From Bacteroidales bacterium (GTDB lineage Bacteria; Bacteroidota; Bacteroidia; Bacteroidales; UBA932), in the NCBI GenBank assembly GCA_017471085.1, contig JAFUWW010000020.1, positions 1-27,137 on the forward strand: DNA of 27,137 nt, written 5' to 3'. Each line of letters begins with the position of its first letter. Positions within the stretch are counted from its first letter, which is position 1. Positions 15,044-23,580 of the stretch are shown piece by piece. The notes beneath the pieces are model-generated. The model saw only the letters and a list, made by a program, of their open reading frames with translations, was not told where the DNA came from and made no database searches. The position numbers and the translations under genes were made by a program.

Positions 15044-18000
15044 TTACCCTTTAGGGTACCGGACCGTGAAGCAGGCTCCGCCCAGGGTGAACGAGCGGGA
15101 GTAGGAGATGGTTCCGCCGCAATGCTCCACAATTCTCCGGCAGATGGCCAGGCCCAGACCGCTGCCGCTGGTCTTGGTGGTGAAGTCCGGCGTGAAAATC
15201 TTGTCCTGGTTCTGCTCCTCCACTCCGGGGCCGTTGTCTTCCACCACGATGTCGTAGAACCCTTCTTCCGCCGAGTTGCGCAGGGCGATCAGGATGCGTT
15301 TTTCGCCCGGGTTTCCGTCTACCGCCTGGATGGCGTTGGTGATCAGGTTCACCACCACGCGGGTGAGCTGCGGCCGCTGTGCCGTGACCATGGCCCCTTC
15401 CAGGCCGTAATAGTCCAGGCGTACATCGTCCCGGGAATCGAACAGGTCCACTTCCTGCCTTACCAGCGAATCCAGGTCCAGCGGCTCCATCTTCTGGTCG
15501 TACATCTTGGCGAAGGTGGAGAACTGGTCGGCCGAATCGGCCAGCAGGTCTACGTGGAATAGGACGGTGGAAGCCACCTCGTCGAAGCGCTCCTGCCAGG
15601 CGGGATTGCCGGACGATTTCATGCGGATAAGCATCTGCAGCTGCAGTTTGATGGGGGTGAGCGGGTTCTTCAGGTCGTGCGCCACGCGGCGGGCCATGTC
15701 GGTCCAGGCTTTGTCCCTATCCACCTGGGTAAGCCGGCGGGTCGATTCTCCCAGATCCTGCACCATGCGGTTGTAGGCGTTCACGAGGCCGGTGAGTTCG
15801 TCGTCCTGGTCATAGACGATGGGCTCCAGGTGGTCGATGTCGGTGACGGTCATCTTCCGGCTCATTTCCCGCAGCGGGTGGAACATGCGGCCGATCACTT
15901 CGTAGGTAATCAGGCGTGAGAGCATCAGCAGCAGCAGGAAGAGGGTAAGGATGGTGGCGATGTGCGAGATGGACTCCGATTCCAGGTCCGTGGTGATGTC
16001 CGTGAAGGGAGATGAGACGATGGCCACCATTTCGCCGGCGCTGTTGAAGACGGGAGCGTAGAGGGCATAGTAACTGCGCCGGTTGGCCCTCTCCCGGTGC
16101 ATGTAGAACCGCTTGTGCAGATACACGATGTTGTAGTAGGCGTCATCGTCCAGGCGGTGGCCCAGGATCATGCGGTCGTACACTTCCGGCGTGGTACTCA
16201 GGGCCATGCGGCCTTCCGGGTCGAAGAGCGTGATGTCGCTCCGGAGGTTGTTCCCGACCCCTTCCACGGCGTCCAGCACGCCGGCCGTGCGGATGTCCTC
16301 GGCCTCCACCTGCCGCAGGTGTTCCTGCAGCATGGCCTGCAGTGTATTGATGCGGGAGGTCATGATGCTCTGCATGTCGGCATCGTTCCGTTTATAGACA
16401 AACCAGACGCTGAAGACGGCCATCGCGATGAGCGTGAGGGTGAGGGAGATATAGATGACCAGGCTGATGCGGGTCTGGTAATAGCGCCGGTCTCCTGTGG
16501 TGCGGCGCCGCCAGGTGAGGAGCGTGATGGCGAAAAAGGCCAGGATGGCCAGCAGGAAGCCTTCCACCACGTAGTCGGTAATCCGGATGGACGGCCGGGA
16601 AAGGATCACCACTTCCCCTTCCGACACGCTGTGGACGAAGTGGCACCACCCGTCCATGTCGACATGGGATCCGCTGCGGCTTTCCGTCTTGCGCTTGAGA
16701 TCGCCGGAGAAAAGGGTGGGATAGGGATAGGCGCCCTTGTACTGGACCAGGCGTTCATCCACGTATTTGGCCGATGAATAGGCGGGTGGCAGCGTGATGC
16801 GGCCGGGATCCGAAATGCCCAGCAGGCTCAGATAACCCCTGTCTTCCCGGTTGTGCTTGGACTCCACCATGATCAGCAGGGTGGAAGATCCGAAATTGGG
16901 TACGTAATAGGAGAACAGGCCGGTGTAGGAGACCCGCCCGCTGCCGAGGCTGCTGTAGAAGAAGTGGGAATTGTCCGACAGGCGTACTCCGCCGCGGATG
17001 CGGTCGGTGAACAGCTGGTCGGCCGCCAGGCGGTTCACCGCCGGCACCACAGAGATGTCGTAATCCTGGGCGATCCGGCCCATGTAGGCGCTTACCAGCC
17101 TGCCCCTGATAAGGTCCGTACTGTTTTCCAGCACGGAGAGCACGCCCACCATCTGGTCTTCCGCGATGGCGTTTTCCACCGAACGCAATTGGATTTCCAG
17201 GGCGATGTCGCGGTCCATGGCCAGGCGGTTGGCCCAGACATCGACCCTCAGCTGCTCTTTCCGGAGGCCCAGGGTGGAGGATGCGGTGACGAAGTAGATG
17301 CCCGTGACGGCGGCGTACAGCACGCGGCTCCGGCCGGAGAACATGTTGTAGCGGAAACCGGCGAGGGACCGCATCAGCGGAGATGCCATCTGCAGGAGCA
17401 GCGGGACGGTCAGGGAAAGGAACAGGAAGGAAGCATACACGATACCCGTGTACAGGTCTATCTGGTTCACCTTGTAAAGTTCCAGGCAGATGTCGGAATT
17501 GATGCCGATGCTCCGGAAGGTGAAATGCAGGTAAAGGACGATGGCCGCTACCGAAAGGAATGCCAGGACAGCCGCCACCGCCTGCCATCCGCGGCTGCGC
17601 CGGCTGACGGACCGGAGCAGTTTCCAACGGACAAAATACAGGTCCAGGACCAGCAGGGTGAGGAACAGGTTCACGATGACTACGGCTCCCAGTGAGTACA
17701 GGAACTGGCCGTCTGCGTATAGCAGGGGAGAGAACAGCTGAGACTCCTGGGCCAGGTGCTGTCCATAGAAAAACATCCATCCGAGCACGCCCAGCTGCAC
17801 CAGAACGGTGAATCCGAGGAACGGGAAAGCAGGGAACAGCGAAAGCAGGATGGTGAGGCCGGTCAGCAGCAGCCCGATGGCCAGCCATAGGAGGACGGAA
17901 TGGGGCAGGGCCGGTTCCGAGATGGTTTCTGCCGTGAGTTTGAACAGGGGATGCCCGTCCATCAGCACCGGACTGCCCACACTGCTCTCCAGCGGCTTGA

Positions 18001-18547
18001 TAGAATACTGGCTGTTGGCGAGAAGGTGGGTGTTGACTCCGTAAATCGACCCTTCCTGCAGCTCGTTTACGATTTCCAGACCCGCAATGACCGTCATGTC
18101 ATTTTCCCGGGCCGATTTTACCAGATACCACTTGGGACCCAGGTTGATGTAAGTCAGGTAGTCGGTGACTTCTTCCAGGGGGGAGGTGGAATCGCCACGG
18201 GTGTCCCCCAGCCGCTGCACCAGCGTGCGCTGCCGGATGTCGTCGCTGCGGATGGGGAATTGGTTGGCCCAGCTTTGCAGGGAATCGTTGACATACCTGT
18301 AAACGACCATGTCTTCCGGCAGGCCCTTCAGCTGCATCCATTCTTCCGGGTTGCCTTCCAGGGCCTCCCGGATATAGCCGTCCAGCGTCTGCATCCGCTT
18401 CTCCACGCGCAGCCCCAGGTCTGTGGCTGCCACGGCCGTGTCGCTCTTGCCGATTCCCATGAAGAGGGAAACGAAGAAAAGCACGGCGGAACTCACCACC
18501 AGGACGGAGGCGGCCACCAGCCATATGCGCCTGTGCTTCTTACTCAT
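15044..18547 (-). CDS. NtrY-like membrane sensor histidine kinase
   Basis: A very large (1167 aa) sensor kinase. The N-terminus has a membrane segment (about 10-29), an extracytoplasmic part and then a cluster of several membrane segments (about 210-420). A second extracytoplasmic region, two more membrane segments (about 655-715), a third extracytoplasmic region (to about 870), a final membrane segment and HAMP (about 895-945) follow. The H-box RVAHDLKNPLTPIKLQ places the phosphorylated histidine at H957. The ATPase has N1071 (NLITN), the DNGPG box near 1104-1108 and GSGLGLAI. The NPLTPIKLQ signature is of NtrY type, and NtrY kinases usually pair with NtrC/NtrX regulators, such as the one at 5.7-6.9 kb. 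The start overlaps the rlmH stop by 8 bp. Confidence 0.93.
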   Translation of the reverse strand: MSKKHRRIWLVAASVLVVSSAVLFFVSLFMGIGKSDTAVAATDLGLRVEKRMQTLDGYIREALEGNPEEWMQLKGLPEDMVVYRYVNDSLQSWANQFPIRSDDIRQRTLVQRLGDTRGDSTSPLEEVTDYLTYINLGPKWYLVKSARENDMTVIAGLEIVNELQEGSIYGVNTHLLANSQYSIKPLESSVGSPVLMDGHPLFKLTAETISEPALPHSVLLWLAIGLLLTGLTILLSLFPAFPFLGFTVLVQLGVLGWMFFYGQHLAQESQLFSPLLYADGQFLYSLGAVVIVNLFLTLLVLDLYFVRWKLLRSVSRRSRGWQAVAAVLAFLSVAAIVLYLHFTFRSIGINSDICLELYKVNQIDLYTGIVYASFLFLSLTVPLLLQMASPLMRSLAGFRYNMFSGRSRVLYAAVTGIYFVTASSTLGLRKEQLRVDVWANRLAMDRDIALEIQLRSVENAIAEDQMVGVLSVLENSTDLIRGRLVSAYMGRIAQDYDISVVPAVNRLAADQLFTDRIRGGVRLSDNSHFFYSSLGSGRVSYTGLFSYYVPNFGSSTLLIMVESKHNREDRGYLSLLGISDPGRITLPPAYSSAKYVDERLVQYKGAYPYPTLFSGDLKRKTESRSGSHVDMDGWCHFVHSVSEGEVVILSRPSIRITDYVVEGFLLAILAFFAITLLTWRRRTTGDRRYYQTRISLVIYISLTLTLIAMAVFSVWFVYKRNDADMQSIMTSRINTLQAMLQEHLRQVEAEDIRTAGVLDAVEGVGNNLRSDITLFDPEGRMALSTTPEVYDRMILGHRLDDDAYYNIVYLHKRFYMHRERANRRSYYALYAPVFNSAGEMVAIVSSPFTDITTDLESESISHIATILTLFLLLLMLSRLITYEVIGRMFHPLREMSRKMTVTDIDHLEPIVYDQDDELTGLVNAYNRMVQDLGESTRRLTQVDRDKAWTDMARRVAHDLKNPLTPIKLQLQMLIRMKSSGNPAWQERFDEVASTVLFHVDLLADSADQFSTFAKMYDQKMEPLDLDSLVRQEVDLFDSRDDVRLDYYGLEGAMVTAQRPQLTRVVVNLITNAIQAVDGNPGEKRILIALRNSAEEGFYDIVVEDNGPGVEEQNQDKIFTPDFTTKTSGSGLGLAICRRIVEHCGGTISYSRSFTLGGACFTVRYPKG

Positions 18548-19013
18548 GATGGTACGGTTCGCCGTTGAGGATGGTGAATGCCCGGTACAGCTGTTCGGCG
18601 AAGATGGTGCGGACCATCTGGTGGGAGAAGGTCATCTGCGAAAGGGAGACCAGGCTGTTGGCCCTTTCGTATACGGCGGGGGAGAACCCGTAGGCCCCTC
18701 CGATGACAAAGACGAGGTTCTTGGCGCCCTGGTTCAGCTGTTTCCGGATCCACTGGGCGAAATCGGCCGAACGGTACTGGGTGCCTTTTTCGTCCAGCAG
18801 GACCAGGATGTCTCCCGGCGCGGTCTGTTTCAGGATGAGTTCTCCCTCCTTTTCCTTGATCTGCGCCTGGGAAAAGGCCGATACTTTTTTCAGTTCCGGA
18901 ATCTCGGTCACCGTGAAGGGGACATAGTGTTTCAGCCTGGACGTATAAAGGTCCAGGCCCTCTTTGACCCATTTGACATCGGTCTTCCCTACTGTGACGA
19001 GCGAGAGGTTCAT
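18540..19013 (-). CDS. rlmH: 23S rRNA (pseudouridine-1915-N3)-methyltransferase
   Basis: RlmH is a SPOUT-class enzyme that methylates pseudouridine 1915 in helix 69 of 23S rRNA on assembled ribosomes. The 157-aa length is exactly typical. The knot-forming, SAM-binding part is visible as FVIGGAYGFSPAVYERA and the C-terminal loop as SLSQMTFSHQMVRTIFAEQLYRA, ending with the conserved GEPYHHE tail. It is the first gene of a minus-strand transcription unit, has a good promoter-like element upstream and overlaps the large histidine kinase. It diverges from the DUF4783 gene. Confidence 0.97.
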   Translation of the reverse strand: MNLSLVTVGKTDVKWVKEGLDLYTSRLKHYVPFTVTEIPELKKVSAFSQAQIKEKEGELILKQTAPGDILVLLDEKGTQYRSADFAQWIRKQLNQGAKNLVFVIGGAYGFSPAVYERANSLVSLSQMTFSHQMVRTIFAEQLYRAFTILNGEPYHHE

Positions 19014-19036
19014 CTCTGATTCCGGTTCATTCCCAC

Positions 19037-19067
19037 AAATGTAAACATTTTGTGGCGAAATTGAAAG
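19037..19067 (-). promoter_or_regulatory. Promoter of rlmH-kinase unit
   Basis: TACATTTG (19037-19044, minus strand) matches the -7 consensus and TTTC (19064-19067) lies 19 bases upstream at the -33 position, one base off TTTG. The -7 box lies 23 bases upstream of the rlmH ATG. An imperfect inverted repeat (ACAAATGT / ACATTTTGT) overlaps the -7 box. Confidence 0.65.
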
Positions 19068-19115
19068 GGCGGGTATTTTTGTTCACGGCGCGAAATTTGC
19101 AAGAAAAATGCCCGG

Positions 19116-19541
19116 ATGAAAAAAGTTTTGAGCATATTGCTGGTTCTTGCCTCCCTGCTCCTCTGTGAGAAGCGGGCGCAGGCGCAGAACATAGACGGAG
19201 AATTCGCCGTGTTCTCTTCCATTACCCGCTACCTGTCCAACGGAGACGCCTCCTCCCTCTCCAGCTGGTTCGCAGACAATCTGGACGTCACCGTCATCTC
19301 ATCGTCCAGAAACTGTTCCAAGAAACAGGCCCGTGAAATCCTCCGCAATTTCTTCAATGCCAACACGCCCCGCTCGTTCGAGGTAACGCACAAAGCTTCC
19401 GAATCCAACAAGAAATATCTCATCGGCCAGCTCAATGCCGGCGGCGAACTGTTCCAGGTCACCATCTACGCCACGGCCGCCAACGGAGAAACCTACAAAA
19501 TCCAGCAACTGAACATTTCGCGCCAGACGGCGGTCTACTAG
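19116..19541 (+). CDS. Secreted DUF4783-family protein
   Basis: A 141-aa protein with a clear signal peptide (MKKVLSILLVLASLLLCEK, cut near AQAQ). A compact domain follows with the pattern IDGEFAVFSSITRYLSNGD, SSLSSWFADNLDV, and C-terminal LKYLIGQL / FQVTIYA-type strands, reminiscent of NTF2-like folds. This matches DUF4783, a small Bacteroidota family of unknown function often found beside housekeeping genes such as rlmH. It is divergent from rlmH with 102 bp between them and has no recognisable catalytic residues. Location is probably periplasmic or outer-membrane associated, inferred from the signal. Confidence 0.85.
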   Translation: MKKVLSILLVLASLLLCEKRAQAQNIDGEFAVFSSITRYLSNGDASSLSSWFADNLDVTVISSSRNCSKKQAREILRNFFNANTPRSFEVTHKASESNKKYLIGQLNAGGELFQVTIYATAANGETYKIQQLNISRQTAVY

Positions 19542-19599
19542 TCCCGTCCTTTCCCTTCTTGTCCTGCTCCCGGACACCCCATACCCATCCTTCAGAGCA

Positions 19600-19820
19600 T
19601 CAGGCGGCCATTTTTTTGGCGCTAGCGGGAACAGACTCCGCCATTGGCTGCGCTATCATAGGCTTATCGGGAGCCTGTACATGATTGTATTTTTGATGTC
19701 TCCAAACACTGCTTCCGGTTCAATAGGGCGCATACTCCTGTGATATAGGCCTTCCTCGCTGGTAAGCCGTTCTTTGGCCTTTGCCCGGTATTCATCGGCT
19801 TTGTGATTGCCCCAAAACCA
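19600..19820 (-). pseudogene. Decayed IS1182-like (DDE) transposase C-terminal fragment
   Basis: On the minus strand, one frame reads [20 protein letters not shown], continuing through [21 protein letters not shown]. This matches in style the C-terminal catalytic region of IS1182-group DDE transposases, including the Glu in PEAVFG. The frame then loses similarity and stops at 19656. A second frame closer to 19600 ends in AKKMAA and stop, like the natural C-terminus, so an internal deletion or frameshift is likely. Upstream, the frame runs directly into the 83-bp repeats. No terminal inverted repeats were recognised. The family call is from memory of conserved motifs. Confidence 0.62.
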
Positions 19821-20235
19821 TATGATTGCCACCGGGTGCACTGCATGTTGCTGATTATAAGCTGGTTGCGAAAAGGCCGATGGCAAAGGTGTACCCAGAA
19901 CTGTATGATTGCCACCGGGCGCACTGCATGTTGCTGATTATAAGCTGGTTGCGAAAAGGCCGATGGCAAAGGTGTACCCAGAACCGTATGATTGCCACCG
20001 GGTGCACTGCATGTTGCTGATTATAAGTTGGTTGCGAAAAGGCCGATGGCAAAGGTGTACCCAGAACCGTATGATTGCCACCGGGCGCACTGCATGTTGC
20101 TGATTATAAGCTGGTTGCGAAAAGGCCGATGGCAAAGGTGTACCCAGAACCGCATGATTGCCACCGATGGTGTTGTATGTAGCTGACAATTAGCTTGTTC
20201 CGTAAATCATTGTGGCGATGGTGGTGGATGAACGA
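19809..20235. repeat. Tandem repeat array, 83-bp unit, four full copies plus degenerate ends
   Basis: Full copies start at 19821, 19904, 19987 and 20070, each exactly 83 bp. They differ only at unit positions 17 (T, C, T, C), 42 (T in copy 3) and 82 (T in copy 1). A diverged fifth copy begins at 20153 and fades by about 20235. A short tail resembling the unit end (CCCAAAACCATA-like) precedes copy 1. Within a unit, positions 14-21 can pair with 69-76 in an 8-bp stem, which T-to-C at position 17 weakens. The length is not a multiple of 3, so a repeat protein is unlikely. There are no variable spacers, so this is not CRISPR. Confidence 0.95.
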
Positions 20236-20345
20236 AGGCAAGCGTGCGTGAATGAGTGTGTCTGAGCGTGAGAGAGGAGTGTGCGCGTGGTTGAGCGTTG
20301 GACGCACATGGGCGAGAATTTGTGTGTAGCGGGGCCGAATGAGAC
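20216..20345. other. G/T-rich, C-poor non-coding tract
   Basis: Between the repeat array and the efp terminator the plus strand is dominated by short motifs such as GAGTGTG, GAGCGTG and GTGCGTG, with few C residues. Open frames here are strongly biased and resemble no family. I see no gene in 20236-20425. The tract may be non-coding or a remnant of a mobile element. Confidence 0.6.
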
Positions 20346-20425
20346 AATGGGAGGGCAGGAACAGTGCGAAATAAAGTGGATTCCCCCCGGAAGGTGTCCT
20401 TTCCTCCGTCCTCACATCGACACAT

Positions 20426-20470
20426 AAAAAAGAGAGAAACCTAAGTCAACCAGACTTTTGGTCCTCTCTA
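20426..20470 (-). terminator. Rho-independent terminator of efp
   Basis: On the minus strand, AGAGAGGACC and GGTTTCTCTCT form an outer stem (imperfect in the middle), an inner AAGTC/GACTT stem closes the loop, and a run of six T follows. It lies about 25 bp after the efp stop codon. Confidence 0.8.
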
Positions 20471-20492
20471 TGGCGGGATGTTCGGGTGGAAA

Positions 20493-21062
20493 TTACTTCA
20501 CTCTCTGGCCGTAAGAACGGTCCGTGGTGTTCACGGTGATGATTTCGCCGGTCTCGATGAACAGCGGAACCATAATCTTGGCACCGGTCTCCAGGGTAAC
20601 TTCCTTAAGGGCGCTGGTAGAAGCGGTGTTGCCCTTGACGGCGGGTTCGCTGTAGGTAACCTCCAGGGTTACGTAGGTGGGCAGTTCGCAGGTAAGGCAG
20701 CGTTCCTCCGGTTCCGTGAGGAACATCATTTCCACTCGCTGGCCTTCCTTCATGAGGTCGGCGTTCTCTACCACGTCGTGGGGGAGGGTAATCTGCTCGT
20801 AGGTTTCCTCGTGCATGAAGTTGAAGGCTTCACCGTCGTCGTAAAGATACTGGTAAGGACGGCGTTCTACGGAGATGGTGTCCAGTTTAACACCTGCAGT
20901 AAAGGTGTTTTCCAAGATGCGGCCATTTTCCAGGTTGCGCAGTTTGGTCTTGACAAAGGCCGGGCCCTTGCCGGGTTTCACATGCTGGAAGTACACTACA
21001 ACGCAGGGTTTGCCGTTGAACATGATGTACATTCCGTTCTTCAGATCAGCAGTTGTTGCCAT
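20493..21062 (-). CDS. efp: Elongation factor P
   Basis: EF-P binds between the P and E sites of the ribosome and relieves stalling at proline runs. The 189-aa protein has the three-domain EF-P layout. The N-terminal KOW-like domain carries the loop HVKPGKGPAF with K32 at the tip, the position modified in many bacteria. No modification enzyme is in this window. The C-terminal OB domains include the conserved segment TLETGAKIMVPLFIETGEII ending in DRSYGQRVK. It is a single-gene transcription unit with its own strong promoter and terminator, set between the repeat region and the alpha-galactosidase. Confidence 0.98.
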   Translation of the reverse strand: MATTADLKNGMYIMFNGKPCVVVYFQHVKPGKGPAFVKTKLRNLENGRILENTFTAGVKLDTISVERRPYQYLYDDGEAFNFMHEETYEQITLPHDVVENADLMKEGQRVEMMFLTEPEERCLTCELPTYVTLEVTYSEPAVKGNTASTSALKEVTLETGAKIMVPLFIETGEIITVNTTDRSYGQRVK

Positions 21063-21103
21063 AAATTGGTATTTTTAGTTAATCGTAAATTCGTTTGAAC
21101 CCA

Positions 21104-21135
21104 CAAAATTAACGAATTGTCACTTTTTCTGCAAA
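21104..21135 (-). promoter_or_regulatory. Promoter of efp (TTTG-N20-TAATTTTG)
   Basis: On the minus strand, TTTG (21132-21135) is separated by exactly 20 bases from TAATTTTG (21104-21111). This is the best match in the window to the Bacteroidota primary-sigma promoter. The predicted start gives a leader of roughly 35 bases before the efp ATG. Confidence 0.85.
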
Positions 21136-21216
21136 TTTTCTTTCTTTCCACCCTCTCGGGCGGCAACATGAGTTCCTGGATAATCTGCCCGAAACCCGTC
21201 AGAACGAAGGCCGGGG

Positions 21217-23451
21217 CTATTCGGCTTCCAGGCAGAAGACAGCGGAACTGTAGATCTGCGGCAGGACCGGATTGAAACCGCCTCCTGCGAGGAAGCTGCC
21301 GGTGAAGGCCTGGCCGTCACCCCACCAGGACGGACGGTCCGTGTTCTGTTCTTTGACCCGGTACTTCCGCCCGGGATCCAGACCCTGGAGACGGAAGGTT
21401 TTTCCGCCGACATTGCGGGGCTCATAATGGATGCAGTAGGTGAACACCACGGCGCGGCGCTTGTCCGGGGACACGTACATCAGGCCGTAGTAGCTTCCGT
21501 CGTAGGGTGAGGCCAGGCGGTAGACATCGCCCGAGAACACCAGGTCGCGGTATTGGTAATACGACGCGATGCAGCGTTCGGCCAGCGCCCTTTCCTGCGG
21601 GGAAAGATTCTTGGGCTGCAGTTCCATGCCCAGCCGGCCGGAGCAGGCGAGGTCGAACCGGAATTTGAGCGGCGTCACGTTGCCCGTCTGGTGATTGGGG
21701 ACGGCCGAAACGTGCGACCCCATGATGCAGGCGGGATAGATAAGGTTGGTGGCATACTGGATATAGACCCTGGAAAGGGCGTCCGTATTGTCGCTGGTCC
21801 AGATTTCGTTGCAGTACCTGAGGGCGCCGTAATCCACGCGTCCGCCGCCGGAAGAGCAGCACTGCACGATGACCCGGGGATATTTCTCCCGGATCCGGCG
21901 CATCACATTGTAGAGTCCCTGGCAGTACTCCACATAGAAGCGGTCCTGTTCCCGCTCCAGGTAAGGGCTTCCGAAACTCTGGATCACACGGTTGCAGTCC
22001 CATTTGATATAGTCGATGCCGGGGGCCAGCTGCATGGTGCGGTCGAAGATTCCGAACACGAAATCTTCCACGGCCGGGTTGGAGAGGTCCAGTACCCACT
22101 GGTTCCTGCCCTGGTAGATTTCCCGTCCGGGACTCTGGACCACCCAGTCCGGATGCGCCTGGGCCAGGTTGGAGGCGGGATTCACCATCTCCGGCTCTAT
22201 CCAGATGCCGAACTTGAGCCCTTTGTCGTGTGCATATTGTGCCAGATAATCAATTCCTTCCGGAAGTTTGGCGCGGTTGGGCTCCCAGTCGCCCAGGCCG
22301 GCGGCGTCTCCGTTCCGGGGATAGTCGTTCCCGAACCAGCCGTCGTCCAGCACGAACATCTCCAGGCCCATGCCGGCGGCATCGTCCATCATCCGCAGGA
22401 GGGTTTCGGTGGTGAAGTTGAAATAGGCGCCCTCCCAGCTGTTCAGGAGGGTGGGATTCACCTGTCCGCCGTCATAGACGCCGTATTTGCGGGCCCAGCG
22501 GTGCAGGTTGCGGGAGGCGCCGCCGGCCCCTTCTCCCGACCAGGTATAGATCATCTCCGGAGTTACGAAGGTGCTGCCGCCCTTCAAGGGATAGGCCGAT
22601 GCGAACGGGCTGATGCCGGCGAGGATGCTGAGCCTGTGGGATTCGTCCTTGTCGAAACTGATGCGGAAGTTGCCGCTCCAGGCGAGCGCCCCGGCGATGA
22701 CTTCCCCTTCCGTCTCCCGGAATTCACGGGTGCCCAGGCTCAGCAGGAACGAAGGATTGTTTCCCTGGGTGGCTTGTACGCCGCGCCGGCTTTCAATCAC
22801 TTTCATGTCGTGCCCCAGCAGCTCGTGCTCCAGCTGCATGTCCGCCGCCCAGGCGCCGTGGAAGTGCGTGAGCAGGTATTCGTCGGCATCGACATAAAGG
22901 GCCGATGAAGCATAGTTCAGCAGCTCTACGGCCTCTTTGCCGCCGTTATGGATTTCCGTGTGGGTGACGATGACATTCTCTTTTTCGTACGCGTCGTACA
23001 CCCGTTTCACCTCCACTCCGGTGACATAGTCCTTCAGACTGACGGCGGTGGAAGTGCATCCTTCCTTTCGGGTGACGGCATGGCCGGTGTAGTAAAACTC
23101 CGTATTGTGTGTGCCGTCGGCGTATTTTACATGAAGGGCAGGTTCTCCGATAAACCTTCCTCCCGTGGCGGGATAGGCCAGGGAAGTTTCGGTGTTATAG
23201 TCCTGAGAGCCCGTCCCTATGCCCAGGAATTGGGCAGGGTCGCCGATGCGGGCGCCGTAGTGGAGGAGTCGTACCTGGCCGCTTTCCTGTACCAGGAGCG
23301 TCAGGGCCGAATTGTCCGTTTCCACGGCGATCACCTGGCGGGATACCTGGGGTATCTGGACGGTATTGTGGGTGAATTTCTTGGCTTTCCGCGCCTCGGC
23401 GGGCAGGATGGCGACAAGCAGGGCGGCCGCCAGCAGGAGGGTTTTTCTCAT
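21217..23451 (-). CDS. Secreted GH36 alpha-galactosidase
   Basis: A 744-aa glycoside hydrolase of family 36 that should release terminal alpha-galactose from oligosaccharides such as raffinose-type sugars or galactomannan fragments. A signal peptide (residues 1-20, LLLAAALLVAILPAEA) points to periplasm or surface. The N-terminal beta-supersandwich domain is followed by the TIM barrel from about residue 320, with FVLDDGWFG (366-374), KFGIWIEPEM (413-422), the nucleophile D485 in YIKWDCNR and acid/base D554 in WTSDNTDA. A C-terminal beta domain completes the protein. Length is normal and nothing is truncated. It is divergent from the araC-type regulator, which also precedes a beta-galactosidase. 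Confidence 0.95.
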   Translation of the reverse strand: MRKTLLLAAALLVAILPAEARKAKKFTHNTVQIPQVSRQVIAVETDNSALTLLVQESGQVRLLHYGARIGDPAQFLGIGTGSQDYNTETSLAYPATGGRFIGEPALHVKYADGTHNTEFYYTGHAVTRKEGCTSTAVSLKDYVTGVEVKRVYDAYEKENVIVTHTEIHNGGKEAVELLNYASSALYVDADEYLLTHFHGAWAADMQLEHELLGHDMKVIESRRGVQATQGNNPSFLLSLGTREFRETEGEVIAGALAWSGNFRISFDKDESHRLSILAGISPFASAYPLKGGSTFVTPEMIYTWSGEGAGGASRNLHRWARKYGVYDGGQVNPTLLNSWEGAYFNFTTETLLRMMDDAAGMGLEMFVLDDGWFGNDYPRNGDAAGLGDWEPNRAKLPEGIDYLAQYAHDKGLKFGIWIEPEMVNPASNLAQAHPDWVVQSPGREIYQGRNQWVLDLSNPAVEDFVFGIFDRTMQLAPGIDYIKWDCNRVIQSFGSPYLEREQDRFYVEYCQGLYNVMRRIREKYPRVIVQCCSSGGGRVDYGALRYCNEIWTSDNTDALSRVYIQYATNLIYPACIMGSHVSAVPNHQTGNVTPLKFRFDLACSGRLGMELQPKNLSPQERALAERCIASYYQYRDLVFSGDVYRLASPYDGSYYGLMYVSPDKRRAVVFTYCIHYEPRNVGGKTFRLQGLDPGRKYRVKEQNTDRPSWWGDGQAFTGSFLAGGGFNPVLPQIYSSAVFCLEAE

Positions 23452-23506
23452 GTGGTCTGATTTTTACTGCAAGATAAGCATTCTTTTCCGAAATACAGGC
23501 GGGCTG

Positions 23507-23557
23507 CAAAAATAGTATCAAAATTTGTTGGAATAATATGTTTTAATAGTATCTTTG
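23507..23557. promoter_or_regulatory. Divergent promoter region with repeated AATAGTATC
   Basis: The 129-bp gap between the GH36 gene and the AraC-type gene has a minus-strand -7 box TATTTTTG (23507-23514) for GH36 and a plus-strand -7 box TATCTTTG (23550-23557) for the regulator. A TTTG at 23524-23527 lies 22 bases upstream of the latter. The 9-mer AATAGTATC occurs at 23511-23519 and again at 23545-23553, 34 bp apart in the same orientation, each overlapping a -7 box. These could be sites for the adjacent AraC-family protein. Confidence 0.6.
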
Positions 23558-23580
23558 CACTGGATAACATAAAAGCGGTC

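Noticed and set aside
15047..15060. Terminator after the histidine kinase (CCCTTTAGGGT)
   Set aside because: The stem is only about 5 bp, lies in the coding end, and the following bases are mainly the AT-rich promoter; termination here is not convincing.
19826..20186. Repeated open frames of about 64 aa in the 83-bp array
   Set aside because: The unit is 83 bp, so frames shift from copy to copy, both strands are open, and no signal, start context or family match is seen.
19809..20235. CRISPR array
   Set aside because: Units are contiguous and nearly identical with no variable spacers and no cas genes nearby.
21163..21178. Terminator for the GH36 gene
   Set aside because: A CCGCCC/GGGTGG stem is possible but A residues, not T, follow it in the direction of transcription.
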